Shown: piece by piece, positions 1 to 8,086 of the stretch
Layout: each line of letters begins with the position of its first letter
Numbering within the stretch: position 1 is the first letter of the stretch
NCBI GenBank assembly: GCA_024695285.1
Contig: JAILIM010000009.1
Location: 1 to 23,042 of the forward strand
Direction of reading: 5' to 3'
DNA: 23,042 bases
Source of the DNA: Bacteroidales bacterium
GTDB lineage: Bacteria; Bacteroidota; Bacteroidia; Bacteroidales; UBA932
Notes under the pieces: generated by a model
Seen by the model: the letters and a program-made list of their open reading frames with translations, nothing else
The model's database searches: none
Told to the model about the DNA's origin: nothing
Made by a program: the position numbers and the translations under genes

Positions 1-1
1 A

Positions 2-166
2 CGCACGGTTGACGTGACTGTCGGCGGAGATACCCAGAGCCAGCCCGGCGGAGTACCGGCTTCAGCTCCCGTCGTACTTGAGTACAGCGTAATGGCGGGC
101 GAAGTGATAATCACCGCCCCCGTGAACGGACTGCGCTTCTATCACATCAACTACACCAACCAGTAG
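2..166 (+). CDS. C-terminal end of a secreted protein carrying the locus-specific C-terminal module (5' truncated by window)
   Basis: The reading frame is open from the window edge to a TAG at 164-166 and gives 54 residues. The sequence aligns with the last ~55 residues of the lipoprotein at 3288-4817: both have an R-x-V-x-V-x-VG start, a GG-x-x-AS-x-x-P turn, an (A)G-x-V-x-I strand and a closing N-x-LRFY-x-I strand. The closing strand is GLRFYHINYTNQ here and ALRFYKIEFTGK there. The pectate lyase at 4975-8004 carries the same module internally. The missing upstream part is therefore probably another secreted or surface protein of the pectin system, possibly a lyase, but its catalytic part is not visible. 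It ends 61 nt before uxaC. Confidence 0.75.
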   Translation, partial: RTVDVTVGGDTQSQPGGVPASAPVVLEYSVMAGEVIITAPVNGLRFYHINYTNQ

Positions 167-175
167 TATCCTTCT

Positions 176-205
176 GGGGAGCCGGGCCTGACCGCCCGAC
201 TCCCT
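176..205 (+). terminator. Stem-loop between the upstream gene and uxaC
   Basis: GGGGAGCCGGGC pairs with GCCCGACTCCCT around a 6-nt loop (CTGACC), with one internal A-C mismatch and one terminal G-T pair. No T-tract follows on the plus strand. It could be a weak terminator, an mRNA 3'-end stabiliser for the upstream gene, or an attenuator ahead of uxaC. Confidence 0.45.
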
Positions 206-227
206 CCCAAATCAATCAATTGTCATT

Positions 228-1643
228 ATGAGCTTTATCAACCCCGATTTCATGCTCCAGACGGAGACAGCGCGCAAGCTCTTCCACGAGCACGCTGAAA
301 AAATGCACATCATCGACTACCACTGCCACCTCGTGCCGCAGCAGATCGCAGAGAACATCCAGTTCCGCGACATCACCCAGCTCTGGCTGGTGGACGGCCA
401 CTACGGCGACCACTACAAGTGGCGCGCCATGCGCGGCAACGGCGTGTCCGAGGACTACCTCACCGGAGGCAGGTACGACTCCTGGGAGACCTTCAAAAAG
501 TGGGCGGAGACCGTCCCATACACAATGCGCAACCCGCTCTACCACTGGACCCACCTCGAGCTCAGCCGCGTGTTCGGGATAGACAAGCTCCTCTCCCCCG
601 CCACCGCCCGTGAAATCTTCGAAGAGTGCAACGCCAAGCTCGCCACTCCCGAGTTCCGCGGCCAGGCCCTCATCCGCAGATTCAACGTGGACGTGGTCTG
701 CACCACCGACGATCCCGCAGACGACCTCCGCTGGCACAAGATGATAGCACAGAAGCCTTTCGGCACGAAGGTGATTCCCGCTTGGAGGCCCGACAAGGCA
801 ATGGCAATCGAGAATCCGGAGACCTACAAGGCCTATCTGAAGCAGCTCGGCGAGGTAGCCGGCATGGAGATCGATTCCTACGCCGACCTGCAGGAAGCCC
901 TGCAGAAGCGCCACGACTACTTCGCGGCCAACGGCTGCAAGCTCTCCGACCATGGCCTCGAGACCTTCTATGCCGCCGACTACAAGGAGCTTGAAATCGA
1001 GCTCATCTTCAAGAAAGTGCTTATGGGCATAGCCCCCGGCCCGCGCGAGCTGGAGAAGTTCCGCAGCGCATTCCTCCACGACCAGGCGGTCATGGACGCC
1101 GAGGCCGGCTGGACCCAGCAGTTCCACGTGGGCGCCATCCGCAACAACAACTCCAAGATGTTCGGCCTCGTGGGTCCCGACACCGGTTTCGATGCCATCC
1201 ACGACCTTCCCACGGCAGCGGCGGGCCACAAGTTCCTCGACCGTCTCGCAAGCGAAGACAAGCTCGCGAAGACCATACTCTACTGCCTCAACCCCAAGGA
1301 CAACGAGGTGATGATGACCATGGCCTACACCTTCAACGACGGCACCGTGCCCGGCAAGATGCAGTTCGGCTCCGGCTGGTGGTTCCTGGACCAGGAAGAC
1401 GGCATGCGCAAGCAGATGAACGCCCTGTCGAACCTCGGCCTTCTCAGCCGCTTCGTGGGCATGCTCACCGACAGCCGCTCATTCATCAGCTATCCCCGCC
1501 ACGAATACTTCCGCCGCATCCTCTGCGACGTAGTGGGCACCGACGTGGAGAACGGCAAGCTCCCCGCCTCCGAACTGGATTTCCTCGGACAGATGATTGA
1601 AAACATCTGCTACAACAACGCCAAGAACTATTTCAACTTCTAG
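228..1643 (+). CDS. uxaC: Glucuronate/galacturonate isomerase UxaC
   Basis: The product is 471 aa, the usual length for uronate isomerase (EC 5.3.1.12). It interconverts D-galacturonate and D-tagaturonate (or D-glucuronate and D-fructuronate) in the cytoplasm. It belongs to the amidohydrolase-like TIM-barrel family, and the N-terminal metal-site motif DYHCHL is visible with His32 and His34. Other family landmarks are the TTDDPADDL segment near residue 165 and the C-terminal SYPRHEYFRRILCD segment. The ATG at 228 is chosen because the family starts with a short MSFINPDFMLQ-type leader. Its stop is followed by a single base before uxaA, so the two are almost certainly co-transcribed. It opens the galacturonate branch completed by uxaA (next gene) and uxaB (8.1 kb). 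Confidence 0.97.
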   Translation: MSFINPDFMLQTETARKLFHEHAEKMHIIDYHCHLVPQQIAENIQFRDITQLWLVDGHYGDHYKWRAMRGNGVSEDYLTGGRYDSWETFKKWAETVPYTMRNPLYHWTHLELSRVFGIDKLLSPATAREIFEECNAKLATPEFRGQALIRRFNVDVVCTTDDPADDLRWHKMIAQKPFGTKVIPAWRPDKAMAIENPETYKAYLKQLGEVAGMEIDSYADLQEALQKRHDYFAANGCKLSDHGLETFYAADYKELEIELIFKKVLMGIAPGPRELEKFRSAFLHDQAVMDAEAGWTQQFHVGAIRNNNSKMFGLVGPDTGFDAIHDLPTAAAGHKFLDRLASEDKLAKTILYCLNPKDNEVMMTMAYTFNDGTVPGKMQFGSGWWFLDQEDGMRKQMNALSNLGLLSRFVGMLTDSRSFISYPRHEYFRRILCDVVGTDVENGKLPASELDFLGQMIENICYNNAKNYFNF

Positions 1644-1644
1644 T

Positions 1645-3123
1645 ATGAAGTACATCAAGATTAACCCAGACGACAACGTAGCCGTAGCGCTCCAGGACCT
1701 GCAGGCCGGTGAAGTCGTGGAAGGAGTGAAGCTCCTCTGCGACATTCCACGCGGGCACAAGGTGGTGCTTCGCAGCCTCCGCAGCGGCGACAACGTCATC
1801 AAGTACGGCTTCCCCATAGGCCACGTGACCCGCAATGCTCCCGCCGGCACGATGGTGGACCACTCCTGCGTCAAGACCAACCTCGAAGGCCTGCTGGATT
1901 ATAACTACAGCCCCGCCCTCGTAGATATTGAGCCTGCCGCCACGAGGCGCACATTCCGCGGATTCCGCCGCGCCGACGGCCAGGTGGGCATACGCAACCA
2001 GATCTGGGTCATTCCCACCGTGGGATGCGTCAACGGCATCTGCCAACAGATCGTATCCCGTTTCAAGGAAGAAATAAAGGGACGCGAGGGCAGCGTTGAC
2101 GCCGTCGTGGCGTTCCCCCACAATTACGGCTGCTCCCAGCTGGGCGGCGACCACGAAAACACCCGCACGGTGCTTGCCGACATGGTGCACCATCCCAATG
2201 CCGGCGGCGTGCTGGTAGTCAGCCTCGGTTGCGAGAACAATCAGCTCGACGCTTTCCGTGAGCTCGTCGGCCCCGTCGATGAGGCGCGCGTGCGCATGTT
2301 CGCCACCCAAAAAGTCAAGGACGAGGTCGAATACGGCCTTCAGCAGCTGCGCGAAATCTACGCCGTGTGCTCCAAGGACAGGCGTGAAGATGTGCCGGTG
2401 AGCGAACTTCGCGTCGGCCTGAAGTGCGGCGGCTCCGACGGCCTCAGCGGTATCACGGCCAATCCCCTGCTGGGCGTGTTCTCCGACTGGATCGTGGCCC
2501 AGGGCGGTACTACGGTCCTGACCGAGGTGCCCGAAATGTTCGGCGCCGAGACTATACTGATGAACCGCTGCCAGGACCGCGCCACCTTCGACAAGACCGT
2601 GGCCCTGATCAACGACTTCAAGGACTACTTCATCAAGCAGGGCATGCCCGTCTATGAGAACCCGTCCCCCGGCAACAAGGCGGGAGGCATCAGCACGCTC
2701 GAGGAAAAGAGCCTCGGCTGCACCCAGAAGTGCGGCAAGAGCACAGTGCGCGGCGTGCTGAAATACGGCGAGCGCCTGAGCGTGAAGGGCCTCAACCTTC
2801 TGAGCGCTCCCGGCAACGACCTCGTGGCCAGCACCGCTCTCGGCGCTTCAGGCTGCCAGATTGTGCTCTTCACCACCGGCCGCGGCACTCCTTTCGGGAG
2901 CTTCGTGCCCACCATGAAGATCAGCACCAACACTCCGTTGTTTGAGGCCAAGCCCGGCTGGATCGACTTCAACGCCGGCGTGCTCGCACAGGACGAGCCC
3001 ATGAGCGAGGTAGCCCCCCGCTTCATTGAGGCTGTACTTGCCGCCGCCAGCGGAGAGCCCGTGAACAACGAGAAAAACGGCTACCGCGAGATCGCCATTT
3101 TCAAGAGCGGAGTCACACTGTAA
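1645..3123 (+). CDS. uxaA: Altronate dehydratase UxaA
   Basis: The product is 492 aa. It dehydrates D-altronate to 2-keto-3-deoxy-D-gluconate (EC 4.2.1.7), the last step of the galacturonate branch before KDG. The N-terminal ~90 residues form a SAF domain (MKYIKINPDDNVAVAL onward), followed by the long UxaA/GarD dehydratase domain. The latter has conserved Cys and His stretches such as the FPHNYGCSQLGGD region, SLGCENNQ, GLKCGGSDGLSG and CTQKCGKS, typical of this iron-dependent family. An in-frame ATG exists upstream at 1597, but it would overlap the uxaC coding end in another frame and add non-homologous residues, so the ATG at 1645 is preferred. The gap to uxaC is 1 nt, so the two likely share one operon. 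Confidence 0.97.
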   Translation: MKYIKINPDDNVAVALQDLQAGEVVEGVKLLCDIPRGHKVVLRSLRSGDNVIKYGFPIGHVTRNAPAGTMVDHSCVKTNLEGLLDYNYSPALVDIEPAATRRTFRGFRRADGQVGIRNQIWVIPTVGCVNGICQQIVSRFKEEIKGREGSVDAVVAFPHNYGCSQLGGDHENTRTVLADMVHHPNAGGVLVVSLGCENNQLDAFRELVGPVDEARVRMFATQKVKDEVEYGLQQLREIYAVCSKDRREDVPVSELRVGLKCGGSDGLSGITANPLLGVFSDWIVAQGGTTVLTEVPEMFGAETILMNRCQDRATFDKTVALINDFKDYFIKQGMPVYENPSPGNKAGGISTLEEKSLGCTQKCGKSTVRGVLKYGERLSVKGLNLLSAPGNDLVASTALGASGCQIVLFTTGRGTPFGSFVPTMKISTNTPLFEAKPGWIDFNAGVLAQDEPMSEVAPRFIEAVLAAASGEPVNNEKNGYREIAIFKSGVTL

Positions 3124-3142
3124 CAACAAAACAATAAATATT

Positions 3143-3274
3143 ATGATCCAAAAACACTACACTGCCCCGCAGGCAGAATGGCTCGAAGCTGAGAACGCCC
3201 TCAGTTTCCTTGTAGAGAGTCCCACAGGCGAAATCCCGGAGCTCCAGGATGGAGGTTGGAGCGAAATATGGTAA
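3143..3274 (+). CDS. Short peptide gene (43 aa), paralogue of the 46-aa peptide at 4822
   Basis: ATG at 3143 opens a 43-residue acidic peptide starting MIQKHYTAPQAEWLEAEN and ending DGGWSEIW before TAA at 3272-3274. It lies 19 nt after uxaA and 13 nt before the lipoprotein start. A second peptide of the same build, at 4822-4962, lies 12 nt before the pectate lyase gene. Both share a Tyr-x-Ala-Pro near the N-terminus, an acidic and hydrophobic middle, and a late Asp-Gly-Gly followed by a charged or aromatic tail. No signal peptide or membrane segment is visible. Short peptides with an N-terminal Y-x-x-P are, to my recollection, common in Bacteroidales genomes, but I know of no assigned function. 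The paralogy and positional repeat support a real gene; alternatives are a regulatory leader ORF or a peptide-precursor relic. Confidence 0.65.
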   Translation: MIQKHYTAPQAEWLEAENALSFLVESPTGEIPELQDGGWSEIW

Positions 3275-3279
3275 AGGAG
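3274..3279 (+). promoter_or_regulatory. Shine-Dalgarno-like AAGGAG that decides the lipoprotein start
   Basis: AAGGAG overlaps the stop codon of the 43-aa peptide gene. It lies 8 nt upstream of the ATG at 3288 but only 2 nt upstream of the in-frame ATG at 3282, favouring 3288. Strong SD sites are uncommon in Bacteroidota, and the overlap suggests translation coupled to the peptide. Confidence 0.6.
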
Positions 3280-3287
3280 ATATGAAT

Positions 3288-4817
3288 ATGAAGAAGATTT
3301 ACGTTTTCGCGCTCTCAGCGCTCGCAATCATTGCTGTCTCCTGCAACAAGAACACCTTCGACGACGCTCCTTCCGGGACAGTCGTCAAGACCTTCACCGT
3401 AGAAGCTCCCGCAAACTCAAAGACCGCCCTCGACGGTATGAGCATCAAGTGGTCTGCCGGAGATGAAATCAACGTCGTGGCCGCCACCACAGGAAATCAG
3501 TACACTTTCACCCTCAAAGACGGAGCCGGCAGCAGCTCAGCCACATTCTCCGGCACCGTGCTCAGCGAAGACGCTTCAGAGACCAGCTTCGTGGCCGTGT
3601 ATCCCAATGTCAGCATAAGGCCTGCGTCCCTCCCGATAATCGAATTCGACTCCACTATGGGACGTATCAGGAAGGCGGTAAAAGACGGTTTCGACCCCGC
3701 CCAGAGCGTGCTGACTGCAGTCTCCGACAATGGCAGTTTCTCTTTCCGCCACGGTTCAGCCTACTTCAAGATTCAGGTTTCCGATGATAATGTCGATTCG
3801 CTGGTACTACATACTAGCAGCGCACGCTTCAGTGGAAGGCCCAAGTACAATGAAGACGGCTCCTACAACAACGTGGAAGGAGCGAAGCCCGATGTCGTAC
3901 TCGCTCCCGCGTCGGGAACGCTCGAGAAAGGCGCCACTTATTACATTCCCGTACTCTGCAAGAATTCCACACTCAAGATCCTGACGCTGACCGCCTACAA
4001 CCACAACGGAAAGAGCACCTCTTTTTCGACGGAAAAGAAGAGCACCGTAAAACTGGAACTGGGTAAGGTTTATGACCTCGGCTGTCCCGACATCAGCGTC
4101 GAGCCTGTCGTGACCGTGCTTACAGCAAGCGTCACCGGGGTGTCTGCAGATGCTGCCACCGGGCTGACTATCGCTGATGCTTATTCCGTCCGCAACGGCA
4201 CCGACGCAAACGTGACCGTGACCTACGACGGTACCGTAATCACAGCCGCATCAATCAACGGCGGCACAGTGACCTACAGTATTTCAGCGAACACGGGATC
4301 CGCACGCGACGGCTGGATTGGACTGAACACCGAAGGCGGCGAAGTAAAGAAGATTACCGTCAGCCAGCTGGCTGCAGGTGCGACCGAGCACTACGTCTGG
4401 GACTTCTCCTCCGATGAATGGCAGGCCGAGTTTGCCAAATATGGTGGCGTGAATAGCGATATTACCAACTGGAACCTCACATATAAGGGCCTCACGATAG
4501 TATCTTCCGCAAAGTCCAAATACAACACAACCTTCTTCCAGTGGGGCGGTAAGGGAAGCACAACCGACCGTTATATGACCTTCACGGCAAGCGGCGCAGG
4601 CACACTTAAAGTCACCGCATCCAATACGGGCAGCAGTGCAGATACTTCCCGTAAAGTCGCAGTGTTAGTCGGAAGCAGCGACGAGGTAAGTCAAGTCGGA
4701 GGTTCTGCGAGTTCAAGTCCAACAGTCTGTGAGTTCGAAATCGCAGCCGGTTCCGTCAAGATATACGCTATCGGCAACGCACTCCGTTTCTACAAGATTG
4801 AATTCACGGGAAAATAA
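3288..4817 (+). CDS. Multidomain surface lipoprotein, predicted non-catalytic glycan-binding protein
   Basis: The product is 509 aa. A lipoprotein signal MKKIYVFALSALAIIAVSC places the lipidated Cys at residue 19, and an Asp pair follows it (CNKNTFDDAP). Residues ~30-260 resemble the fimbrillin-like N-terminal region of the neighbouring pectate lyase (KTALDGMSIKWSAGDEINVV, then a FTLKDGAGSSSATFSG stretch). Residues ~262-360 look like a BACON-type Ig fold ending EVKKITVSQL. Residues ~365-509 are the WDFS-x-x-EWQAEFAK module shared with the lyase and the gene at the left edge. There is no catalytic domain, so the protein looks like the lyase without its enzyme part, consistent with a substrate-binding role at the surface analogous to SusE/F-type proteins; that role is inference. 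The start at 3288 follows from AAGGAG spacing and the signal peptide; longer starts add a non-signal leader. Confidence 0.8.
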   Translation: MKKIYVFALSALAIIAVSCNKNTFDDAPSGTVVKTFTVEAPANSKTALDGMSIKWSAGDEINVVAATTGNQYTFTLKDGAGSSSATFSGTVLSEDASETSFVAVYPNVSIRPASLPIIEFDSTMGRIRKAVKDGFDPAQSVLTAVSDNGSFSFRHGSAYFKIQVSDDNVDSLVLHTSSARFSGRPKYNEDGSYNNVEGAKPDVVLAPASGTLEKGATYYIPVLCKNSTLKILTLTAYNHNGKSTSFSTEKKSTVKLELGKVYDLGCPDISVEPVVTVLTASVTGVSADAATGLTIADAYSVRNGTDANVTVTYDGTVITAASINGGTVTYSISANTGSARDGWIGLNTEGGEVKKITVSQLAAGATEHYVWDFSSDEWQAEFAKYGGVNSDITNWNLTYKGLTIVSSAKSKYNTTFFQWGGKGSTTDRYMTFTASGAGTLKVTASNTGSSADTSRKVAVLVGSSDEVSQVGGSASSSPTVCEFEIAAGSVKIYAIGNALRFYKIEFTGK

Positions 4818-4821
4818 GGCC

Positions 4822-4962
4822 ATGAAAACAATCCACACATACGCAGCACCCTGCTGCGAATATGACTACTTCATCGAGGCCACTGCCCTTCTCGGGGGCA
4901 GTGACCTGACCGATGACGGCGCCGGAGACATCCTCACCGACGGCGGTGAATTCACCCTCTAA
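4822..4962 (+). CDS. Short peptide gene (46 aa), paralogue of the 43-aa peptide at 3143
   Basis: ATG at 4822 lies 4 nt after the lipoprotein stop and gives a 46-residue peptide beginning MKTIHTYAAPCCEYDYFIEA and ending TDGGEFTL. The pectate lyase starts 12 nt after its stop. It shares the Y-x-AP, the following Glu, the LL-x-x-S centre and the Asp-Gly-Gly near the C-terminus with the peptide at 3143. It has two adjacent Cys (CC) that the paralogue lacks, and a run of Asp-rich residues. An in-frame ATG further upstream (4729) would run antiparallel to the lipoprotein reading frame and is rejected. The Gly-Gly could be a coincidence or a leader-type cleavage site; no peptidase or maturation gene is nearby. 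Confidence 0.65.
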   Translation: MKTIHTYAAPCCEYDYFIEATALLGGSDLTDDGAGDILTDGGEFTL

Positions 4963-4974
4963 AACAATGCAGCG

Positions 4975-7900
4975 ATGAAAAAGACATTAATTACCCTTCT
5001 TGGCTTCGCCGCATTGTTTGCCGCATCCTGCCAGCCCAAAGAGCTGGTGGAACCTTTCCCCGGGGAGCGCCTCGTTCCCCTTACCCTGACTGCCGAGCAG
5101 GACGGAACACGTACACACATCGAGGTTGCTCCTACCGGCTGGCTGCCCTACTGGAACGACCAGGATTCCATCTTCGTGACCGTCGGAACCGACCTCAGCA
5201 AGGCCTACACCTTCATCAACACCAGCGGCGCCGGCACGACTGCCACCTTCAGCGGCGGCATTAAGGAAGGCGAAGGGCAGATGAGCATCTACGCCTTCAC
5301 CCCCAATAAATCCGGCAGGGCCGAAGACATCTTCAAATTCGAGATTGCATCCGAGCAGGAACTTCCCGACCTGACCACTTTCGATCCCCGTTACGACCTG
5401 CTGATTTCAGATGCCCTTGCAGTAAATGTCGCTGAAGGCAAGGCCTATGCAGACGGCAAGCTCCATTTCAACCGTATGCTTGCCATCGCAAAGGTGGTCA
5501 TCGCCGACGAAACATCCGACAACAGGCTATCCGGCAGGAAGATAAAGAGTGTCAAGCTCACTTCCTCAACCCAGGATCTCAGCGGCAAAGTGCGCGTGAA
5601 AATCACCGACCGCAGCTTCGACGGAATGGAGAGCAAGGAGAAGTACAACTATGTCGGGGCGACCTACAGCGGCGACGACTGGACGGCCGACGGCACCTCC
5701 GGAGGCTTCCTGATTATCAATCCCTGTACGCTTGACGCCGGGTCACAGCTCACGCTTGACGCCACCACTGACGACCAGGGCCTCACCTTCCACCACGCGG
5801 CCCAGCTTGCGTCTGCCTTGGAACTCAAGAGCGGCTCTATTCCCACCCTGAAGTTCGTCATCAAGGACCAGGATTTTGCGACAGTAACCACCTGGGACTT
5901 CTCCGAAAGCGGCTGGCAGGCTGAATTCGCCAAGCTAGGCTCAGCAGCCACAGAACTTGACCCCGTATCGCTCACTTATGCCGGACTGACCATCAAGGCC
6001 GACACTAAGAGCAAGTACAACACCACCTACTTCCAGCCGGCCAATCCCGGTTCAACCGCAGGCAACCACTTCAAGTTCACCGCTCCTGAGTCCGGCACCG
6101 TGACCGTCGTAGAATCCCACACAGGATCTTCGGCCCCCAACCCCCTGCGCAGCATCGTGGTCAACAACGGAGGCCAGGAAACCACCATTGAAGGCAGCAC
6201 AAGTTCCCAAAACAAGAAGACCTGCATTTTCAACGTCGTGGCAGGTGATGTCTACGTATATGGCACCGGAGCCGCAAGATACTACAGTATCAGCTATGTC
6301 CCCGGCCAGAGCGTCGATCCGGGCAATCCCGACAATCCTGATCCCCCTGTTAGCACCACGGCAGATCTTGAGTGCACCAACCCTCCGGCAACCGGGACTG
6401 TCGATCCGACATTGATGTACGGCTTTGCAGAAGCGGCGGGAGTGACCGGAGGCGACAACGCAAGTTCCGCGAACGTGCTCCACTTCAACAACGGCAAGGC
6501 ACTCCAGACATGGCTGCTCGCCCGCACGAAGAGCGAGAAGAAGGGTGACCACTCCCCCGTCACAATCTGGCTCAGCGGCACATTCGGTCCCGAAGACGGC
6601 CGCGATTTCAGTTCGGCCCATCCCTGGTTCGACGTCAAAGACGTCAGCAACCTGAGCTTCTACGGCACCGACGGATTCGTGATGGACCGCATTGGTATCT
6701 TCTGCGTGCGTGCAAACAACATCATCATCCGCAACATCAATTTCCAGCAGCCCAAGGCCAACAACGGTGCCGACGCTGTCTCCATGCAGGAATGCGACGG
6801 AGTCTGGGTGGACCATTGCACCTTCACGTCCCTCAACCAGACAAAGGACTACGAGGACGGCTCCACCGACATCACCCACGCATCCAAGAACGTTACCGTG
6901 AGCTGGTGCCGCTACATCAAGACGCAGAAGAGCTGCCTCGTGGGACACTCCAACAGCGCTTCCGCCGATGCGGCCATAACAGCTACGTTCCACCACAACT
7001 GGTTCGACGGTTCCAGTTCCCGCCATCCCCGTGTTCGCTTCGGCCAGGCCCACGTCTACAATAACCTGTATGACGGCTGCACCACCTACGGCGCAGGTTC
7101 CGCCTACGGAGCAAAGGTGCTCCTGGAATATAACTACTTCGACGGCGTTCAGTTGCCTACCGACATCTGCACCTATCCCGCCAAGGAGAGCAACGAGTCC
7201 AATCTCCAGGGCTCCGTGGCAGGATACCTCTACCCCACGCAGAACGTGTATGTGAACCGTCCTGCAAAGGCAAAGGATCCGTATCCGCTGAGCAACGTCA
7301 AGTACACGTCCTACAACGGCAGCACCATCACTCCCCTCACCTACGACGACTTCAAGCCAGCCTACGACTACGTCGTGACGGCAGCGGAAGACGTGCCCGC
7401 TGTGGTGAAGGAACACTCCGGCTACGGCAAGCTCGGATGGACCGAAGCGCCCGTCGCGGTCAACAACGGCGGCATAACGGAGTTCAACGGCACCGACGAC
7501 GATCCTACCAATCCCGACGTGGACGATCCGGATGATCCGGGTAATCCCTCCGGCGGCGATGGCGGAGCGCACACCCATGTCTTCTACTACGACTCTTCCA
7601 GTGCGGCCAAGAACCTCACCGACGGCGCTGCCGGCACTTACTTCACCGCCACGGCGAAAACCGACCTCTCCAAGGACTATTACTCAGGTTTCAACCCCTG
7701 GACCATCGGGGATTACACCTCGACCAAGGGCGTCAAGCTGAACAGTTCAGGATCGGTGACCTTCACGACCTCCGCATCCGTAAGCTCCACGGTACAGTTC
7801 TGGTTCATCCGCAGGCAAAGCAGTGCTGAAACGGCCAAGATCCAGATTGTCCCCGCCACCGGTACCGAACAGGTCTTTGACACTCCGTACGATACCATCG

Positions 7901-8004
7901 GATACTCCGGAGAACTGACCCTGGAAAAGGGTATGGGCTACACCATCAAGCAAAAATCCAGCGAGCAGGCCCTGCTCCTTGTCATAGTAAAAGAAACCGA
8001 ATAA
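4975..8004 (+). CDS. Multidomain PL1 pectate lyase lipoprotein
   Basis: The product is 1009 aa. A lipoprotein signal (MKKTLITLLGFAALFAASC, Cys19) leads to a fimbrillin-like N-terminal region (~30-295). A WDFS-x-x-GWQAEFAK module follows (~303-442), then a Pro/Asp-rich linker and a PL1 parallel beta-helix (~465-815). Lyase landmarks are VWVDHCTF (Asp613, His614), DGSTDITHASKNVTVSWCRY (Asp628, Asp632, candidate calcium ligands) and RHPRVRFGQAHVYNN with the Arg683/Arg686/Arg688 cluster that carries the catalytic base in PL1. A second Asp/Pro/Gly linker (~842-865) precedes a C-terminal module (~866-1009) that looks like a divergent copy of the first one. It would cleave de-esterified polygalacturonate by beta-elimination at the cell surface, giving unsaturated oligogalacturonides. 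It sits between the 46-aa peptide gene and uxaB. Confidence 0.93.
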   Translation: MKKTLITLLGFAALFAASCQPKELVEPFPGERLVPLTLTAEQDGTRTHIEVAPTGWLPYWNDQDSIFVTVGTDLSKAYTFINTSGAGTTATFSGGIKEGEGQMSIYAFTPNKSGRAEDIFKFEIASEQELPDLTTFDPRYDLLISDALAVNVAEGKAYADGKLHFNRMLAIAKVVIADETSDNRLSGRKIKSVKLTSSTQDLSGKVRVKITDRSFDGMESKEKYNYVGATYSGDDWTADGTSGGFLIINPCTLDAGSQLTLDATTDDQGLTFHHAAQLASALELKSGSIPTLKFVIKDQDFATVTTWDFSESGWQAEFAKLGSAATELDPVSLTYAGLTIKADTKSKYNTTYFQPANPGSTAGNHFKFTAPESGTVTVVESHTGSSAPNPLRSIVVNNGGQETTIEGSTSSQNKKTCIFNVVAGDVYVYGTGAARYYSISYVPGQSVDPGNPDNPDPPVSTTADLECTNPPATGTVDPTLMYGFAEAAGVTGGDNASSANVLHFNNGKALQTWLLARTKSEKKGDHSPVTIWLSGTFGPEDGRDFSSAHPWFDVKDVSNLSFYGTDGFVMDRIGIFCVRANNIIIRNINFQQPKANNGADAVSMQECDGVWVDHCTFTSLNQTKDYEDGSTDITHASKNVTVSWCRYIKTQKSCLVGHSNSASADAAITATFHHNWFDGSSSRHPRVRFGQAHVYNNLYDGCTTYGAGSAYGAKVLLEYNYFDGVQLPTDICTYPAKESNESNLQGSVAGYLYPTQNVYVNRPAKAKDPYPLSNVKYTSYNGSTITPLTYDDFKPAYDYVVTAAEDVPAVVKEHSGYGKLGWTEAPVAVNNGGITEFNGTDDDPTNPDVDDPDDPGNPSGGDGGAHTHVFYYDSSSAAKNLTDGAAGTYFTATAKTDLSKDYYSGFNPWTIGDYTSTKGVKLNSSGSVTFTTSASVSSTVQFWFIRRQSSAETAKIQIVPATGTEQVFDTPYDTIGYSGELTLEKGMGYTIKQKSSEQALLLVIVKETE

Positions 8005-8075
8005 TGACACTCTGAACAAAGCAATGTCATTCTGAATAAAAATGTCATTCTGAGCGAAGCGAAGAATCTAAAAAA
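8004..8075 (+). repeat. Dispersed REP-like element with two tandem partial heads, upstream of uxaB
   Basis: A full unit starting TGTCATTCTGAGCGAAGCGA and ending GAATCTAAAAA occupies 8043-8075. Two shortened heads precede it at 8004 (ATGACACTCTGA) and 8024 (ATGTCATTCTGA), with steps of 20 and 18 nt. The full unit recurs at 19830-19861, also just before a start codon. It fills the gap between the lyase stop and the uxaB start. No TAnnTTTG promoter is seen here. Confidence 0.7.
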
Positions 8076-8086
8076 CACAATACTAT

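Noticed and set aside
216..1229. Open frame of 337 codons antisense to uxaC
   Set aside because: Same explanation: a composition shadow of uxaC with no recognisable domain, no start context and no operon logic.
1597..1644. Extended start for uxaA at 1597
   Set aside because: It would overlap the uxaC end and add 16 Thr/Ser-rich residues absent from the family; the ATG at 1645 gives the SAF-domain start.
3143..4962. Ribosomal peptide (RiPP) cluster built on the Gly-Gly peptides
   Set aside because: No maturation enzyme, C39 peptidase or exporter is nearby, and the Gly-Gly lies near the C-terminus with only a few residues after it.
8004..8053. Three minimal frames ATG-x-x-TGA in the repeat heads before uxaB
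   Set aside because: They follow from the repeat sequence ATGTCATTCTGA itself. No ribosome-binding site is seen, and the kdgA-side copy begins CTGTCATTCTGA and lacks the ATG.
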